Positions 15,187 to 29,500 of a DNA stretch of 64,000 nt are shown here, piece by piece. Position 1 is the stretch's first letter. Each line of letters opens with the position of its first letter. Under the pieces are notes generated by a model that did no database searches, was not told the DNA's origin, and saw only the letters and a program-made list of their open reading frames with translations. The position numbers and the translations under genes were made by a program. Origin of the DNA: Cyanoderma ruficeps (taxonomy: Eukaryota > Chordata > Aves > Passeriformes > Timaliidae); contig VZDJ01007755.1 of NCBI GenBank assembly GCA_008694505.1, positions 340,644 to 404,643 of the forward strand, given 5' to 3'.

Positions 15187-15312
15187 AAAAAAAACCCAAT
15201 CCAAAACAAGGGAAAAAAAACCCCACAAAAACCAAAAAACACCAAAACCAAAAAAAAACCCCAAAACCCAAAACAAAACAAATGAATAAAAACCACCAAC
15301 CCAAAAAAACCC
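15187..15312 (+). repeat. A/C-rich low-complexity tract
   Basis: About 125 bases almost free of G and T, made of A-runs broken by CC, CCC or CCCC. Shorter tracts of the same kind occur at 25955-26010 and 39727-39760. Confidence 0.85.
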
Positions 15313-17309
15313 AGAGAAAGCCTCATCCTATTCAAAGCTAAATCTAAAATTTCTCAGTGCTCATGAATGTTCAAGTCAGATTTTGAATAATGTTTCATAT
15401 ATACAGTGAGTGTTTCCTCTCAAGGCTAAAAATTGGCCTTTCTTTCTGAAGAAAGAATAGGGAAAGATGTCAGGACATTATGAAAATGCTTTTTTAGTTA
15501 GTCCCTCCTGTCTAATTATTTCAACAACAATTTCGTAGTACTTCTGGACAATCACTAGATGACATCTTCCATCTCCCTGCCCTCTGAGGTTTTAAAGGCT
15601 AGTTTAGTTGTACTACATTTTACTATCATTTGGGAGACCAATACAAACCTACACTCTGGGAAAAGATAAATAAGTACTGGAAAGAAAAGGATCTGTGCCA
15701 AACATCTTGTTGGGAGGGAAAAAAAGGTGTCCTTTCAGTCAGTATATACTCACTGAAAATACAACCCCACCAGTCAACTGAATATGTGTTGGAGTGATTC
15801 TGGCAGGGATCCTTTAAATCACATGCCTGTTCCTTTGTTGCCTCATCTTTCAAATATTCTGGTACTTAGTAGATAGTTATGAAGAAGATCATCTACAGTT
15901 ATCTGCCTTCTTTTTTCTATTATTAGCATGAACCAGGACATTTGAACAATGTGCTAGATTCTGGTTTCTGCCCACCTGCTTCGGTGGCTTGAAGCATTTC
16001 GTAGTTTTGTTTCTTGAAAAAATAAGCTGCAGCATGATATTTATCCAAGCACACTCGCCTAGCAAATTCAATCAGCACAATTCACTCTGCAGGCACTTGT
16101 TTGTTTTTTGGTGGTGGTGGTCAATTACACAGTGACAATTGTCAGGACACTGGAACAAGACTGAGCTCCCTAACAGGCAGGTCAAATGATATTTTCAGCT
16201 GGTAAGTAGTAGAAGTTCAATTAGTACATGAATCATTTAAAACCAAATTGAACAGAACAGTCAATAACATTCTTTTGGGAGTAATCTTGTACTTGCAGAG
16301 GGATCTGTCTACTTAGCAAAGCAGCCTCAGGGCTGCTCTAACCTTTGCCTGAGGGCTGGTCCCCACTCAGCAGCCCAGGACAAGGGGAGGGCTTGGGTAA
16401 CAGTTCTTCTTGTTGTGCATTCCCACCCTCCATTCCCAAATAGAACCATGCACTTAATCACCATCTGGCACTATCAGCACTTTGCTCCTTAGACACTTCA
16501 CTATCCAGCACCTTAAATCAAAAGCCATGGGAATATGAAACCAAGATCATTAATTTTGCTATAATTGAAAACTCTTATTTTCTTTTCTATTATTTTATTA
16601 CAACTTTCAGACTTGCAAAACAAGTGCAATTGAGGTGTTTAACAGCAAGCTGAGAACATTCACAGCCATCAGACTTAGGCATGTACTTCCTGCTTCTAAG
16701 CATGATGAAACCCCATATGTCCTTAAGTCTGACTAATTTCACCACACTAATTCCAGGTAAAATTATTGCTGTCATCACGTTTCATTCTATATCAGCTTGA
16801 CTCCAGATTCATGTAGCAGTTACATCACATTCAGTTATATTTATTTCTAGAATTTACTTACTTCCTCCACCATATCTGCATGCATAGGATAATTAAGAAA
16901 TCAGAATCAGGGAAGTGGCAAAAAAATCCTCTTAAGATAGCACTGAAAAACTAGGTCTACAAAGGAATCCAACACAAGTGCATGTCTGTGCTGCACAGTG
17001 CAGCATAGGTGAAGAATACCAAGTTAGCACAGACATACCTGAAAATGCAAACATGCTTCTAAAAACAGTTTAGCCATATCAGTGCATCACATCTTTGAGA
17101 TTATGTTGTACTGACAAGGGTATGATGCCTGCAGTATGACAGCTGGCATGACAGTGAGAGCCCAGAGGTGCTTCAGAGGCCACAGTATCATCCTGCAGCA
17201 TGTAGAAATGGCTAAGCAGTGATTGTTCAGCATCATCAAGTTTTGGAACGGGATTTCTATAGGCTGTTTTTGCCTGTTCTCCAGCATCAGACCAGGTAAA
17301 AGGAAAAAA

Positions 17310-17502
17310 AAATTTACAATGAGGATGGTGAACAGGTTCCCCAGAGACACTGTAGATGACTCATACCAGGAAATAACCAAGGTCATGTTGGATGGGGCTG
17401 TGGGAAACCTGATCTACTGGAAGTTGTCCCTGCTCACTACTGGAGCAGATGACCTTCAAAGGGTCTCTTCCAACCCAAACCATTATATAATTCTATGACC
17501 AA
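17310..17502 (+). mobile_element. CR1 LINE 3' fragment
   Basis: The sequence matches the CR1 3' region, with GAACAGGTTCCCCAGAGA-like text, then GATGACCTTCAAAGGGTCTC, TTCCAACCCAAACCAT and a final ATTCTATGA. The element is 5'-truncated, the usual form for CR1. The insertion looks moderately diverged. Confidence 0.85.
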
Positions 17503-18756
17503 AGAGGAGCTGAGGTGCTAACTGCCATCCTCAAAACTCTGTCTAACACCATGGTCTTATGAAAAAGCTCCTACGTTTTTACTTGTATACACAGCCAGAA
17601 GCATCTTAGCCTCAATGGCTCTGAACTTAATCAAATTTCCTGAAGGAGGTTCAAAAAACAAGAAAGGGATGATGAAGAAGAAGGAAACCACCTGTTCTTC
17701 ATTTTAGTGGCCAGCTCAAAGGTTAGCACACATGTGAATTCCCACTTGAAAATATCTGCACTAGGAGTGTTTAACTTCCTAGCTCACTGGCCACCTGTAA
17801 AATTTTCATTCTTGATTTAGGTTCTCAGTCCTTACCATACTTGAAAGACATACTTTAAATGCCAACCACAGCAGTCTAGTAAGTTAAATAATGAGATCCC
17901 TGAGTTACCCAGTAGTACAGGAAGGTTTCATGCTTGTTCCTCAATAGGTGTTTTCTCAAAGACACTGAGTGTTTCCATTCAGGATACAGCCTTCCCCAGG
18001 ACCGGGTGTTTGAGATGAGTCAGTCCCTTGATTCTGTGGATTCAAAATTGGGCTAAGGCTTCCACAAGGAAAAATATATCACAGCTACTATAAAGATCTC
18101 AACTTACTCTTTTCAGTGATTTATATACTGCTGGTGTATAAACCTTTTCATCCCTATATGAACTGTAAATGGTAGCCACATTTTTTTCAGATATGACAGA
18201 CTCATGTAATAGGTTATTTTTTTCCATTAGAACATATGCCATTAAATCCATTATCCTTTCTAGTGTCTCTGTGAGGGCAATCAGTCTCTTTGCTTTGCTA
18301 CAGTTATAATGCCACTATTAATTAATCTTATCCTTAATTTATAACTCACATATTTTTTAAAGTAAATGTACAGCTTGTAATGAGCTGGACTGACATATTT
18401 TTGAGATCAAAGGCACAGACCTTCAGAGATACATGCAAACTTAATTACTATTTAGGTAGCCAGCTTCCACTGATTTCTGTAGTAGATAGGTGACACAATA
18501 TCTTTGAAGATCGGTGCCAAAGTTTAGATTCATGTGTTAGTTATAGCCCAAAGCTGGCATCATTAGATCCATTTTGAGGGGGACTGTGTCAAAAAGTGTT
18601 AAAACACAGCTCAGGGCCACACAGTCCATTCAGTCTCCAACCTTGCTGCAAGGATATGTGTGCAACTATTTGTGGGTAAAGCTTTGCGATTAGACAGAAG
18701 TTTCTACCCACCTGGTGGTCAAACACTCAGTTCCAACAGTACTTCTCACATAGATC
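17503..18756. other. Intergenic DNA between two CR1 copies
   Basis: I see no gene or recognisable repeat here; the sequence is AT-rich and unique-looking. Confidence 0.65.
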
Positions 18757-19420
18757 ATGGATTCATAGACTCATTAAGGTAGAAAAAGACCTCCAAGATC
18801 ATTAAGTCCAGCCTTTGACCAAACACCACCATGCCCACTAAATCATACAGCAAAGTGTCATTTCTATTTGTATTTTGAACACTTCCAGGAATGGTGACTC
18901 TACCACTTCCCTGGGGAGATTGTTTCAGTATTTAACAGCATTTATTAAATACTGTTTCAGTATTTATTTATTTATTCTTTCAGTGGAGAAATTTTTCCTA
19001 ATGCCCAACCTGGACCTCACCTTAAGCACCTTGAAGCCATTCCCATTGTTCTATCACTAACTGCCTGGTGAATAGGCCAACTCCTACCTCATCACAACTT
19101 CCTTCTCTTGTCCAGGCTTAACAATCCCAACTCCTTCATCCACTCTTCATAAGACTTATGTTCCAGACCCTTCACCATCTTCATGCCCTTCTCTGGACAC
19201 ACTCTAGCACCTCAATGTCCTTCTTGTAGTGAGAGGCCCAAAACTAAACACAAGAGTTGAGCTGTGGCCTCACCAGTGCCAGGTACAAGGACATGTTCAC
19301 TGCCCTGGTCCTGGTGGCCACACTATTTCTGATCCAGACTTGAGCACACTGGTGGCTCATGTTCATCCAACTGTTGACCAGCACCCCTAGGTGTGGATGG
19401 AAAGAGCTACATGTTTCCTT
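18757..19420 (-). mobile_element. CR1 LINE fragment, reverse orientation
   Basis: Read on the minus strand this is a longer CR1 3' segment. On the plus strand it begins ATTCATAGACTCATTAAGGT, then shows CCACTTCCCTGGGGA, TGCCCAACCTGGACCTCACC and CTTCTCTGGACACACTCTAG. It continues through the GAGCTGTGGCCTCACCAGTG block. A local duplication of TGTTTCAGTATTTA around 18925-18966 interrupts it. Confidence 0.88.
18925..18982 (+). repeat. Local duplication inside a CR1 copy
   Basis: TGTTTCAGTATTTA occurs twice, followed by (TTTA)n, within the reverse CR1 at 18757-19420. It is absent from the ordinary CR1 order and so arose after insertion. Confidence 0.75.
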
Positions 19421-22186
19421 CAAAACCAATGTCCAAGGATTAAAATCACAACTTTTCATCTGTGATTAATTTTATATTCAAAATGATGAGGATTTGGAGG
19501 AGCCTTTGTGATTCATAGAGGACACTAAGCTCAGACTAAACTTGCCTTCTTACATTATTTCCTGTGGATAGAAGAAAACATCCATTCTGGTAAAAGTGGG
19601 TGGGTTTTTTTTACGATTGTGGCTGAAGCAGCAATAATTTTTATGATGGGCTACAGCACTGCAGTGTTTTCTGTTCCACAGGGTGGCACACAGTGCACAC
19701 TGCCTATCCCTAGACGGCACAACACGTCACAGTGTGCTTGACTTCAAACCTACCAGCAGCTCCAATAAAGTCAGCCATGACTCTGAATTTAAGCATTGCT
19801 CAACTGCTCTGTTGGATCAGGTCAAAGTGCTAAGTAGTTTTTTTAGATTCTACCTCAAATGTCTTAGCCTGAAGAGCTCTACCTTATGTTCTGGTGGCAG
19901 GTACTTTTATATACTAGACTATAAGACTAAATGATTCCCAAATACTCTAAATTTCTAGGACTCCTATTATCTTTCCTCAAGTTGGCTTACTCATACAACA
20001 AAATGTGACCAAACTGTAAGGTAGGCTTACTAGCGTTTAGTAAAATTTTCCTTTCAATAATACTATAATGCTTTGTATTGTGTCATAATATTGCACTATT
20101 TTTCATATAAAGAATCAAAATTCCCAATGCATGGATAATAATCATTCCAATGCAGCAACAGCAACTTTAGTGGAGGCTGAGCTACCTTTATTCCAGAGAA
20201 AAAGAAGCAGAAACTAACTCCCTTCGTGTTACAGGGTGGTGTAGCCCTAGAGGCTGCTGGAGCAGGCACTCTGCTGCTCCCTAACATTAGGGGTCACCTG
20301 CGCCACTTAGCCTCATTACCAGGGAGGACATGAGTCACGTGGGACTGACTGAGCACTCTCAGTGGTATTCCTCATCATCTGAAATGAAAGAATATTAAAG
20401 GAGCTTGACATTTTACTTCAAAGGTCAACAAATAACTCTCAGTGTCTCCATATATAAAGCAAATGACAGTAGACAACAGGCACAGCTTTGGCCTTGCAGA
20501 GGTTGCAGTTTAAAACAAAGTGACAGGAAATAATGAGGTTTAAATTGGTGAATTGGTTTGTGTGTACTGGGGATTAACCTGTAATACACAGTGCACCCAA
20601 ATTACAGAACTTCAGAGATGAGCCACTTTAAAGCATGGTAGCACACACTCTGATTGCCATGATGCCTCATTTACAGGAGTACTGGTATGCTTCTTTATTC
20701 TCCCACAATCACATCAGAAACTTAGACTAAAATCTTAAACTACCTTGCAATAAAATCAAGGGGTATTAGAAGATAAACACAGCCAAAAGACTATTATAAT
20801 AAAGTGTGTGATAGAAAAAGTAAGATGCATCAGCTAGGATGAGGTTTAAGTGTTATATTTTTACTAATATGCCAACATCAGTATTTGTGAATGAAATGAA
20901 GTGCAAAGAGCCAAAGGATGATTCATACATTTGTGCTTTTTAAACAAAAGAATGAGATTAAATAACTGTGCTGTTTGTATCCTTCTGAAGGCTCCCCATA
21001 ACAATCCAGATGTGGCTTTCACAGAGAAAATGAGTGGCAGCACACAGACCTTTGTGTCACCATACGTCTCCCTGTGACGTGAGGAACTACCATGCAGTCG
21101 CTAACATGTTCAGAGGTCATATAGAGCAGGTAGTGAATTCAGCAGCAGTGAGTAACTGAAATGACAGGATGCTCTGCATCCTTCTAAATTTGCTGCTGTT
21201 TTCTCTTGCCTTTTCTAGACATTCTAGTAGGCAGAGGGGGTTGCTCCAGGAAACTAAGCCTGAATTCACTTGAAATGGGGCTGGCAGTGTGACAACACAA
21301 GTGCTGTAAGCTTGATGGGTTCAAGGATTCTCAGGCACAGGATTCAATATAAATTAAGCTGTAAATAAATAAGGACTCTTACTCCAGGAAAGATAAGATT
21401 CAGGTGAGAGAGAGGACAGGGCAATGCAATTAATAGCTATTACACTAAAGAACCTTTTATCACCAGCAAATTATGTTCGAGTATGAAGACAGTAATTTGA
21501 GGAAATTATTCTATTCACATGCTTTAGTTGAAGTAGGTTCCATGAGTTTATTTATTGTGCTGGAGAAGGTATATTCTTTGGATCTGAGAGTTTCCATGGC
21601 TTTGGCTTTTTATTGACCTTTTCATGTCTTCATTCACTGCCCCCACCCCCCCTTAGTAAGCAGAACACATAGATGACACCTGACATATCACAGTCAATTC
21701 CAGGCATTTAAAATCTGAAAAGAACAACCAGAATACCAGAAAGATTGACTTGTATAAAAAATAAATAAGATTAATTATTTCCAAATCAAAATAATAATCC
21801 ACCTTATTTTACTGCATGTAAGTTTCATTGTTTGAGGAGGTTCTCTGTTAACCATGGTGCCTTCAAGCTTGCTCTGACCATGACAAAAGAAAGATTCCCT
21901 TTCATGTATTGATATACCTGCAGAATGTGAGGCATTGCAAAAGGCAACAGCACTGTTAGTTCCTGGACTAAGTGCCCTTCTGTGCTCATCAAGCCTTCTT
22001 GAATCTATCCTCTCTAACTGGGAACCCTTGAGACTTACAGCACGATATTTTTAAGGGATTTTTTCCTCACTATTACCCCTATCTTCAAAGTGCAAATTTC
22101 TCCTTAAGCAGGTGTCCCCTTCTATAAGTCAAAAGCTGAAAGCTCCAATGGTGCCTACCTCGTGAACAAGGAGATGGGAATTCCCC

Positions 22187-22248
22187 TCCTGCCCTCCAGA
22201 AGGACCCCATCCCTCCTCTCCTGCCCTCCAGAAGGACCCCATCCCTCT
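22187..22248 (+). repeat. 32-bp tandem duplication
   Basis: Two near-identical adjacent copies start at TCCTGCCCTCCAGAAGGACC; the second copy begins at 22219. The units are C-rich in AT-rich surroundings. Confidence 0.9.
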
Positions 22249-25200
22249 TTTCATTTTCAAATTATTTGTTGGTTAATGAACAGCACCTCAGGCTGTCAAT
22301 CTCTGAAGAGGCACAATGTCACAAGGGCAGAATATCTGCCTCTATGTATTTAATCACACAATGCAATTTTAATCAACCTGCAAAAATGCCCACATTAAAA
22401 TAGAGGACAGATTGTGCTACAGTTAAATTGTGATTTTGGTGTTGAGATAAAAAATGGATATTAATGTTCATGTTGCAAAAGAAAAGTGTACTTCACAGTA
22501 CATACATTAAAAATATAAAATTTGTTATTTTATAGTACATCTGTCTGCATATTTTAGAGTATTGTTCCATTTTATTACATTTCTGATCAAGACTAATGCT
22601 CATTAAAAATCTAATATGACAATGAAAAATTTTATATGGAAAATTCGTGTCCTCTATTACAATTGCTATCTGCTCCACTTTTGGAAGCCACAGTAAATTA
22701 GACTTGGGCCATAGTAATCTTAATTATATCTTGAAATAGATGATGTTGGAAATATATTGAATAAACTCTTTTGGTGAGATTGCCTTTGCCTCTTAATTCA
22801 AACTCCATGTTCATATGCTTACATTATTTAAATTACAAAAGTCGGGCATCTGAAAAACTGGATGCTTTGTTGGGCAGTCATATTCATGAAAATTCATTCA
22901 ATTGCGAGGAGGTCATAAAAACAGGGGAGAAAAAAACTGCCTGCTGATCAAATAGTAACATAAGCTGCACCATTTGATTTAAGCTGCAAATGCATAGACT
23001 AAAAAAAGACAAAAAAGACAGTTCAGTATGATCTCAAAACTGTGTTCTGTGAATTCATCATATTTTTAGCTAGAAAGCCATTGTAACCCAACTTATTTGC
23101 TTGCTTTATTTGAACAAGACAGGAAATAGGGGCCATTCTAATAGGTGACACCATCACTCTGCATGTCAGGTGGCTGATGTGAAAGTGACAGATGAGAACA
23201 TCACCAGATCCAACACTTTGGGTTTTGCTCCAAAGTTGTATCAGAGTGAAATGTTGACTCTGAATGCAACTGAAATCCCAATCAAAGTTTTATCTTGTCT
23301 CAGTTGGCCTTGTGAGAAGCATGAAACAGAGCATGACACAGCAGGTGATATAAATGGCAAGTTCAGCTGTGTCGCGTGAAACAATTTGTGATGATAAAAG
23401 GGGATTGGTAACAGTAAGGACTGCCATGGGCTACATGAAGGGCATTGTTTTACTCCCATGGCATTACTGCCCATCGATAAGGAATGTGTTTAAGTAAGGC
23501 TTAGAGGAAGGGTCCCAGAGGTGTGATGCAGAATGTGTCCAGGCCTCCCTGTAGAGCAGCCCTCTGAAGAGCCAACAAACTGCCTGTGGGCACCTGAGGG
23601 CATGTTAAGCTGCTGGGATATGTTTCATGAACTGCTTAATAAAAATTTCAAATAAATCAGCTGCTTCAAGTATGAAGTTTGCAATCTACAAGGGATAAAA
23701 TGAACTACAAACCAAACTACATTAACTATATTGAGCAAAGCTATCTGATCTTATACCTCCAGTGAAGAGGTTTTCTTAATCTCTTTGTGGAATCAGCAGT
23801 GTTACCCAATTTTTGTGTGTCTTCTTTCCTTCCTCCTTTCACTGAATTCCCTTGAAAGATTGAAGAACACCTTATTATGTACTCTTTTTTTTTCCTAACC
23901 AATCACTAACTCCTTTAACTTGTTCAGGTAATTTCAGTCACCAAAACACATCTCTGTGTGCAATCTTTATGATTATGCTTCCTTGAAGACCTTCAGTATT
24001 CTAAAATTGAAGCAGCAACTGTTGTCTGTTTGGTCAACCCACCAATAAACTGGCAAAGGAGGTTAGACTTCCAAAATGTCACTGAGACTAATCAGGCATG
24101 AGACACTTAACTGTCCAATTCTCGCTACATTAAGAGTCAGAGACCAGCCACTGCTATTCAGATCAAAGCCAAAGACATTTTAAAACTGCATTTCTAGGCT
24201 TTCTGCTCTAGTCTCAGAGGAGAGTGCTAAGCTTTAGATGAAACTACCCCTTGATCAGACTGGCTAAAGGAAAATCTTCAACACTTGCTGCTCTTCACTT
24301 CATCATGTTAGACATTGGTGACATTCACCCTTGCAAAAGAAAGAAGCAGTGTCAGGCCCAAAATCACTGGGTAATTAACTGCTCTGTGCTGATTCAAGGG
24401 TGTCCCGCCACCCTTGCCACAATCAATGTGACTTGGAGAAGTTGTCACATCAGGCCTTGTTTGTGAGGAAGTAGCAAGTCTCTCAGCAAAATCAGTAAAT
24501 CTAATTGATGTGCCATCTTTAACTGACACTTGAATCGGGTGAGCTACCAGATAATGTCAGTAGCAATTATTGCTCCTCCACAATATTAAGAAATAGAGAT
24601 CATTGTCATAAGAACACTTTTAGGCGTATGTCTTGATGAGATTTTGCCCATACTGTTTAGATGATATTCAAAAGGAAATTATATCATGAATACATGATAC
24701 AAAATGGAAGTTCTCTTTCACTGTCATCATATAAAAATCTTTACATTTGATTATGTCTTCAAGTTTCTTATCCTTTAAGATAAATGTTTATGATTTTGTT
24801 TAGAAATCAGGCATGCATTTTAATTTTTATGAAATATTTTTTTTAAAAAATATATTCCTGCAATTGAGCATTTTTGATCCCCTCTGCAATCAAATTTAGC
24901 TTTTGGCTTTTTATTTAGACACATAGACTATTCAATTAATGAGAATACTTGGATTTGCCTCAAGAAAATAAGGAACCAAATGAAAGCAGTGATTGATGTC
25001 AGCCTTGATGACAACAATCTCCTCTAACTTCATATTAGAAAAACAACAGAAGAAAGAGAAGCACAATTGCAGTGTTAACATCATAACACAAAATTTTTTG
25101 ATAAATATTTTTTTCCATTTCTTGTTTATTCATAGGGAGAGTAAAGGGAAAGAAGAAAGCTAATGCATCTGTATCAGGCCCAATAGAAAAAATTAAAAAT

Positions 25201-25954
25201 TAATTGCAAACCAATACAGATTTTTGATAGACTTATTAAAATATGGATCTAAATATTTCTTTACTATATACTTTAGCATAAGTATCACAAATAGTGGTGC
25301 ACAACTAGAAATAGTCTGTTGAAAGACATAAAAAAAAGTTAGACCATCACAGACTGACAGACATCCTTGAGGTAAAACCATAACTTCCAAGTATATGAAT
25401 AAGGAAAGAATTATAACAAATTTTCTTACATTCTCTGAATGTTAAATTTTCTGTCACAGAAGATTCCTGGAGCTCAGTAAATATCTTTGCTCACTTTCAG
25501 AATTCTTTAGTTGGGAGAAATTCTGGATAATGATTGGAACTGGAAGTTAGTTGTTCATGCATCTCTTTCTGTAAAACTCACAATCCTGATTCACCTGTTG
25601 GAGCTGCTTGTAAATCTGATTTATTGAAATCCTTGAAGAATAGTCTGTCAGGACTTCACAGCACTGAGGTTTTAAGGGGTTTTCCACATTTCCTCAATTG
25701 TAGGCTGAGAAAAAAAATCTCTTAAGTTCTCTAAAATCATAAAACTCTTACACCCCAGTCAGTATTCACAAGTAAAGGTTTCCTGCATGTAGAATAATCA
25801 GCCATTGACTCAAGTTCCTCAGAGGGATGAGATCTCCACCATTCAAAATGGAATCTCCTCTCCCATGGCAGATTTTCCCTGCAGTTCTGCACTCCAGAGT
25901 AGAGCCCATTTAAGCAAAAGTAAGCAGCCCAAATCACTGTATTAGTACTACTGA

Positions 25955-26010
25955 CAAAAAAACACCCCCAACAAAACAACAACAAACCAAAACAAACCAA
26001 CCCCTAACCC
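25955..26010 (+). repeat. A/C-rich low-complexity tract
   Basis: Repeated CAAAACAA and CCAACCCC words with almost no G or T. Confidence 0.8.
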
Positions 26011-26387
26011 CATTTCTATTCAAAATCTAGTAAAGAGAAATGCAACTGAACATAATTTCCAAGGTAGATGAGATACTGGTTATCTATAAAAACATATTGT
26101 AGAGAGTCTTTATATAAAGTTTAAAATGTCTTTATCAAGTTGCATCTAAATTTTTCTAAATAAAAATGCACTGGAGCAAAGACACTGATTTCTTAAGTTG
26201 TCCCTGTCCAGAATAAAACAGGCTGTTGAACATATGGTTAATTTTAAACACAGATGGAATTAAGCATGTGCTTCAGTTCTTTTTTGAGTCAGAAGTAAAA
26301 ATTTAAGACCGTAGCTATGTAATACTTTGCCATGCTACAGCAGAATCAACTAAAATGTTGCCATCATATTCCTTCATATGATTTCAA

Positions 26388-26457
26388 TATCCTGCTTGAT
26401 GGATTAGATGACCTCCAGAGGTCCCTTCCAACCTCAGCCATTCTGTGATGCTGTGAA
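26388..26457 (+). mobile_element. Short CR1 LINE 3' end
   Basis: Only the last 70 bp or so of a CR1 are present: GATGACCTCCAGAGGTCCCT, TCCAACCTCAGCCATTCTGT and a GATGCTGTGA end. It lies just beyond the probable HNF4G 3' end, opposite in orientation. Confidence 0.8.
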
Positions 26458-26594
26458 GACTGTAGAGATGAAAGCATGTTAGTTATATACTTATTAATTG
26501 TATAAGGAATACAAACCATTCTCATTGTTTAAGTAAATAGCAAAAGAACTCAAAAAAATAAAAGGCAAATGTGTCATTTCAATCATTCATTTTC

Positions 26595-29500
26595 TTTATT
26601 GAGCTCTGATGAAAAACAGTCCATTTGAAATATTTCCAGCAACGATTTCAATTCCAAATGCTCAATACAAAAACTTGGTATCAGAGTTCAAACATATAAA
26701 GTTACATCTCATTATAATTTAATATTTAACAGCACTAATCATTTTTGATTTTTCATAATTAAGTTTACAAAAATAATGTTACATTTATAAAATAAATCAG
26801 CTTTTCCCAATAAATTACAGTGGTGTTCTTATTCAAAAATGCAATATATCATACAAAATAGACAACAGCTTTTTGTCAGATAAAATACTACAGTATATTT
26901 TTCCTCCAGTACATTTTGGCAGTGTGTGAAAACATTTTATTGTACACTTGATATCTAAAGTTCACTGTGAAAAATAAACTAAGCTATTATGCACATCTTA
27001 TATAAGGCAAGAGTGTCCAGCTTGGGGACTGATCTTTATTTCTGATTATATGTTTTTTAGTCAGACCAATACCGCCATGTTTATTCAACTGACTTAATAT
27101 ATCTGACCCAGTAAATTCATGCAGATCCATTTAGAATCCAACATTCTTTTAATGACAAGTACACAAAAGTGAGCCCAATCAGCAAACTTTTGGGCTGCTC
27201 AGTATCTCTCACACTTGTTTTACCTTTGTGTATCACTGTAAAGCATTGGTGGCCAACTTGTAAAAACAGCACAGTCCGGATACCCTTAAAGTTAATGGCA
27301 AAGCTTCAGTACCTTATTCTGTCATAAAAACTCATACTAAAAGGAACTTGTAAAAAGAACAATGTATTAATAAAAAACAAACAGTAAACAGCAAAAAGGA
27401 AAAGGACCTAAAAAGCAAAAGGCAAACATTAATAGCTATTGCATACTTTATAAAAGCAACAACTTTAAAATAACAAAGAAACACAGCATCTACCTGGTGG
27501 TAGGTGCATTCTCATTAAAGCCTTTTGAATGTTCAGGTCAGCTCAGCATTCATTGTGTTGCATTTCCTGCCTACAAAAATGTATTTGAAGAATCATTCTA
27601 GATTGTTTGAGCAACTTTTACAAGCCAAAGGAGCAACTGCCCCATCTCTGGATGCTGTGATTAATGAAGGTGTCTGGTTCAGGATGATCAACATCTCACC
27701 GTGAAGAATTTCTGACTTCACTATGTTTTCTCTTTGCAATAGTCTAGGAAAATGCAACGTATTATTATCTTTTTTTATTCTGTTTCTCTCTTACACATCT
27801 TCTGGTAGAAACTCTACTTTAAAGTACTAAATCATTGCTGTCTGGAATAAATAAAATGTGCAAAGTGGTGATTTTCCTATGATATTAGTATTGTATGAAA
27901 AACATATCACTTCATATATCATGAAAGATTACTTTCACAAATTATAACTGAATAATATAAATGCCCCAAGTGAGCATGTGTCACAAGGTCCACTTTGTGC
28001 AAATTCACAGAGGGTCCAAATCCAGATGGGTTGTTAAGGACTCCAGACAGAAAGCTTAGTCAACGTTGGATCCCCAGAGTGGAAGGGGAGGAAGAGGTGG
28101 AGAAAGGGGTTCATCACAGAAAACCAAGTCATCCCATGCTTCTGAAAACTCTCAAAAATTGAGAGGATGAGTATGTGGATTGAGAGGGTGTGCTGTCTTC
28201 TGGCCGTCTTCTGGCTTGAAATACCATGTCTCAAACCAGGAACACCTGGAGCTGAACTCAGGCATATTTGCCACTGAAATTTGTAAGTCATACCTTCTCC
28301 AAACACAGAGCTACTACATTAATTACAACTTTTATGTAGGTGAATTTTAGTCATTGCTGAAACACGCATTAACCACCCAATTTGACAAATAAACACAATG
28401 GCTCCTCTTACACTAGTAAACCAAACATCACAATTTACACAACCCTGAGGTCATATGGACTAGGACATGGTCCTAGTTAGACCTCATTGCAGTCTCCAAC
28501 TTCCTTGTGAGGGAAGAGAAGGGGCAGACACTGATCTCTGCTCTGTGGTGACCAGGAACAGGGACAGGACTCAAGGGAATGGCCTGAAGCTGTGTAAGAA
28601 GGTTTAGGTTGGATAATAGAAAAAGCTTTTTCACCCAGAGGATGGTTGGGCACTGGAACAGGCTCCCCAGGAAAATGGTTACAGAAAAGCTTGACAGAGT
28701 TCAAGGAGCATTTGGACAACCCTTTCAGGCACACGGTGTAACTCTTGGGGATGGTGCTGTGCAAGGCCAGAAGTTGGACTCAATGATCTTTGTGGGTCCC
28801 TTCCAACTCAGCTTATTCTGCAGTTCTGTGATACTCTCCGTACCCTTAAAGAGAAGGGCTGCGTCCAAAGTACCTGGTGAAAACCTGTCCCTAGAACCAA
28901 GTGAACCTGTCCCTAGACTGGCGTAATTCCCAAAGTGTGGCCATAATTTTTTAAGGAAAGCACTAGTTAGTCCACACCAAAAAGCCTACCAGTCCTTGTT
29001 CTAAGTATTTATCAATATAAATGCTTCAGCACTGGCCAATTGACTATATATAGACATAATATCTATAGATGTTCTATATAGATTTTAGGAAGTCCTCAGG
29101 CATATTCACCCAAGTAGGTCTTCTGCTTCACACAAACTGTTAACAGGGAGGATTTAATGCTTTTGTTGAAATTTTACTTGAAAGAGATGGTCCTGTCAAA
29201 TCAGGATTTTTTAAAATATTTTTTAAAATAGTGGGCTTTTCTGTCCATTAAGTATGTTTTCCTCCTTTTCCAATTCATGTGCTTTTTTGGTAGCCTAGTG
29301 TTCTCCTATTAGTGGAATCTTGGCTTTTGCCTGAATAACCCATTTTTTCATTGTCTACAATTCACAGCTAAACAAGCACTAACCAATTCCATTACAATGA
29401 AAAAATTATATACACGTCTAAAACAATAATATTAAGACAACAACTAAAACAGGAAATAAAAACATGAATCTGTCCAGTTATAAGATCTAATAATAATATC

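Larger units (their letters stand above)
1..17309. other. Intergenic DNA downstream of HNF4G, left part
   Basis: AT-rich sequence with only short open frames. None has a recognisable domain, codon pattern or splice context. Weak MIR-like pieces, simple repeats and one A/C tract are listed separately. A less AT-rich patch at 13590-13720 has no identified origin. Confidence 0.7.
19421..26387. other. Intergenic DNA downstream of HNF4G, right part
   Basis: No gene was recognised. It contains the 32-bp duplication at 22187-22248, an A/C tract at 25955-26010 and a less AT-rich patch at about 20220-20350 of unknown nature. Confidence 0.65.
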
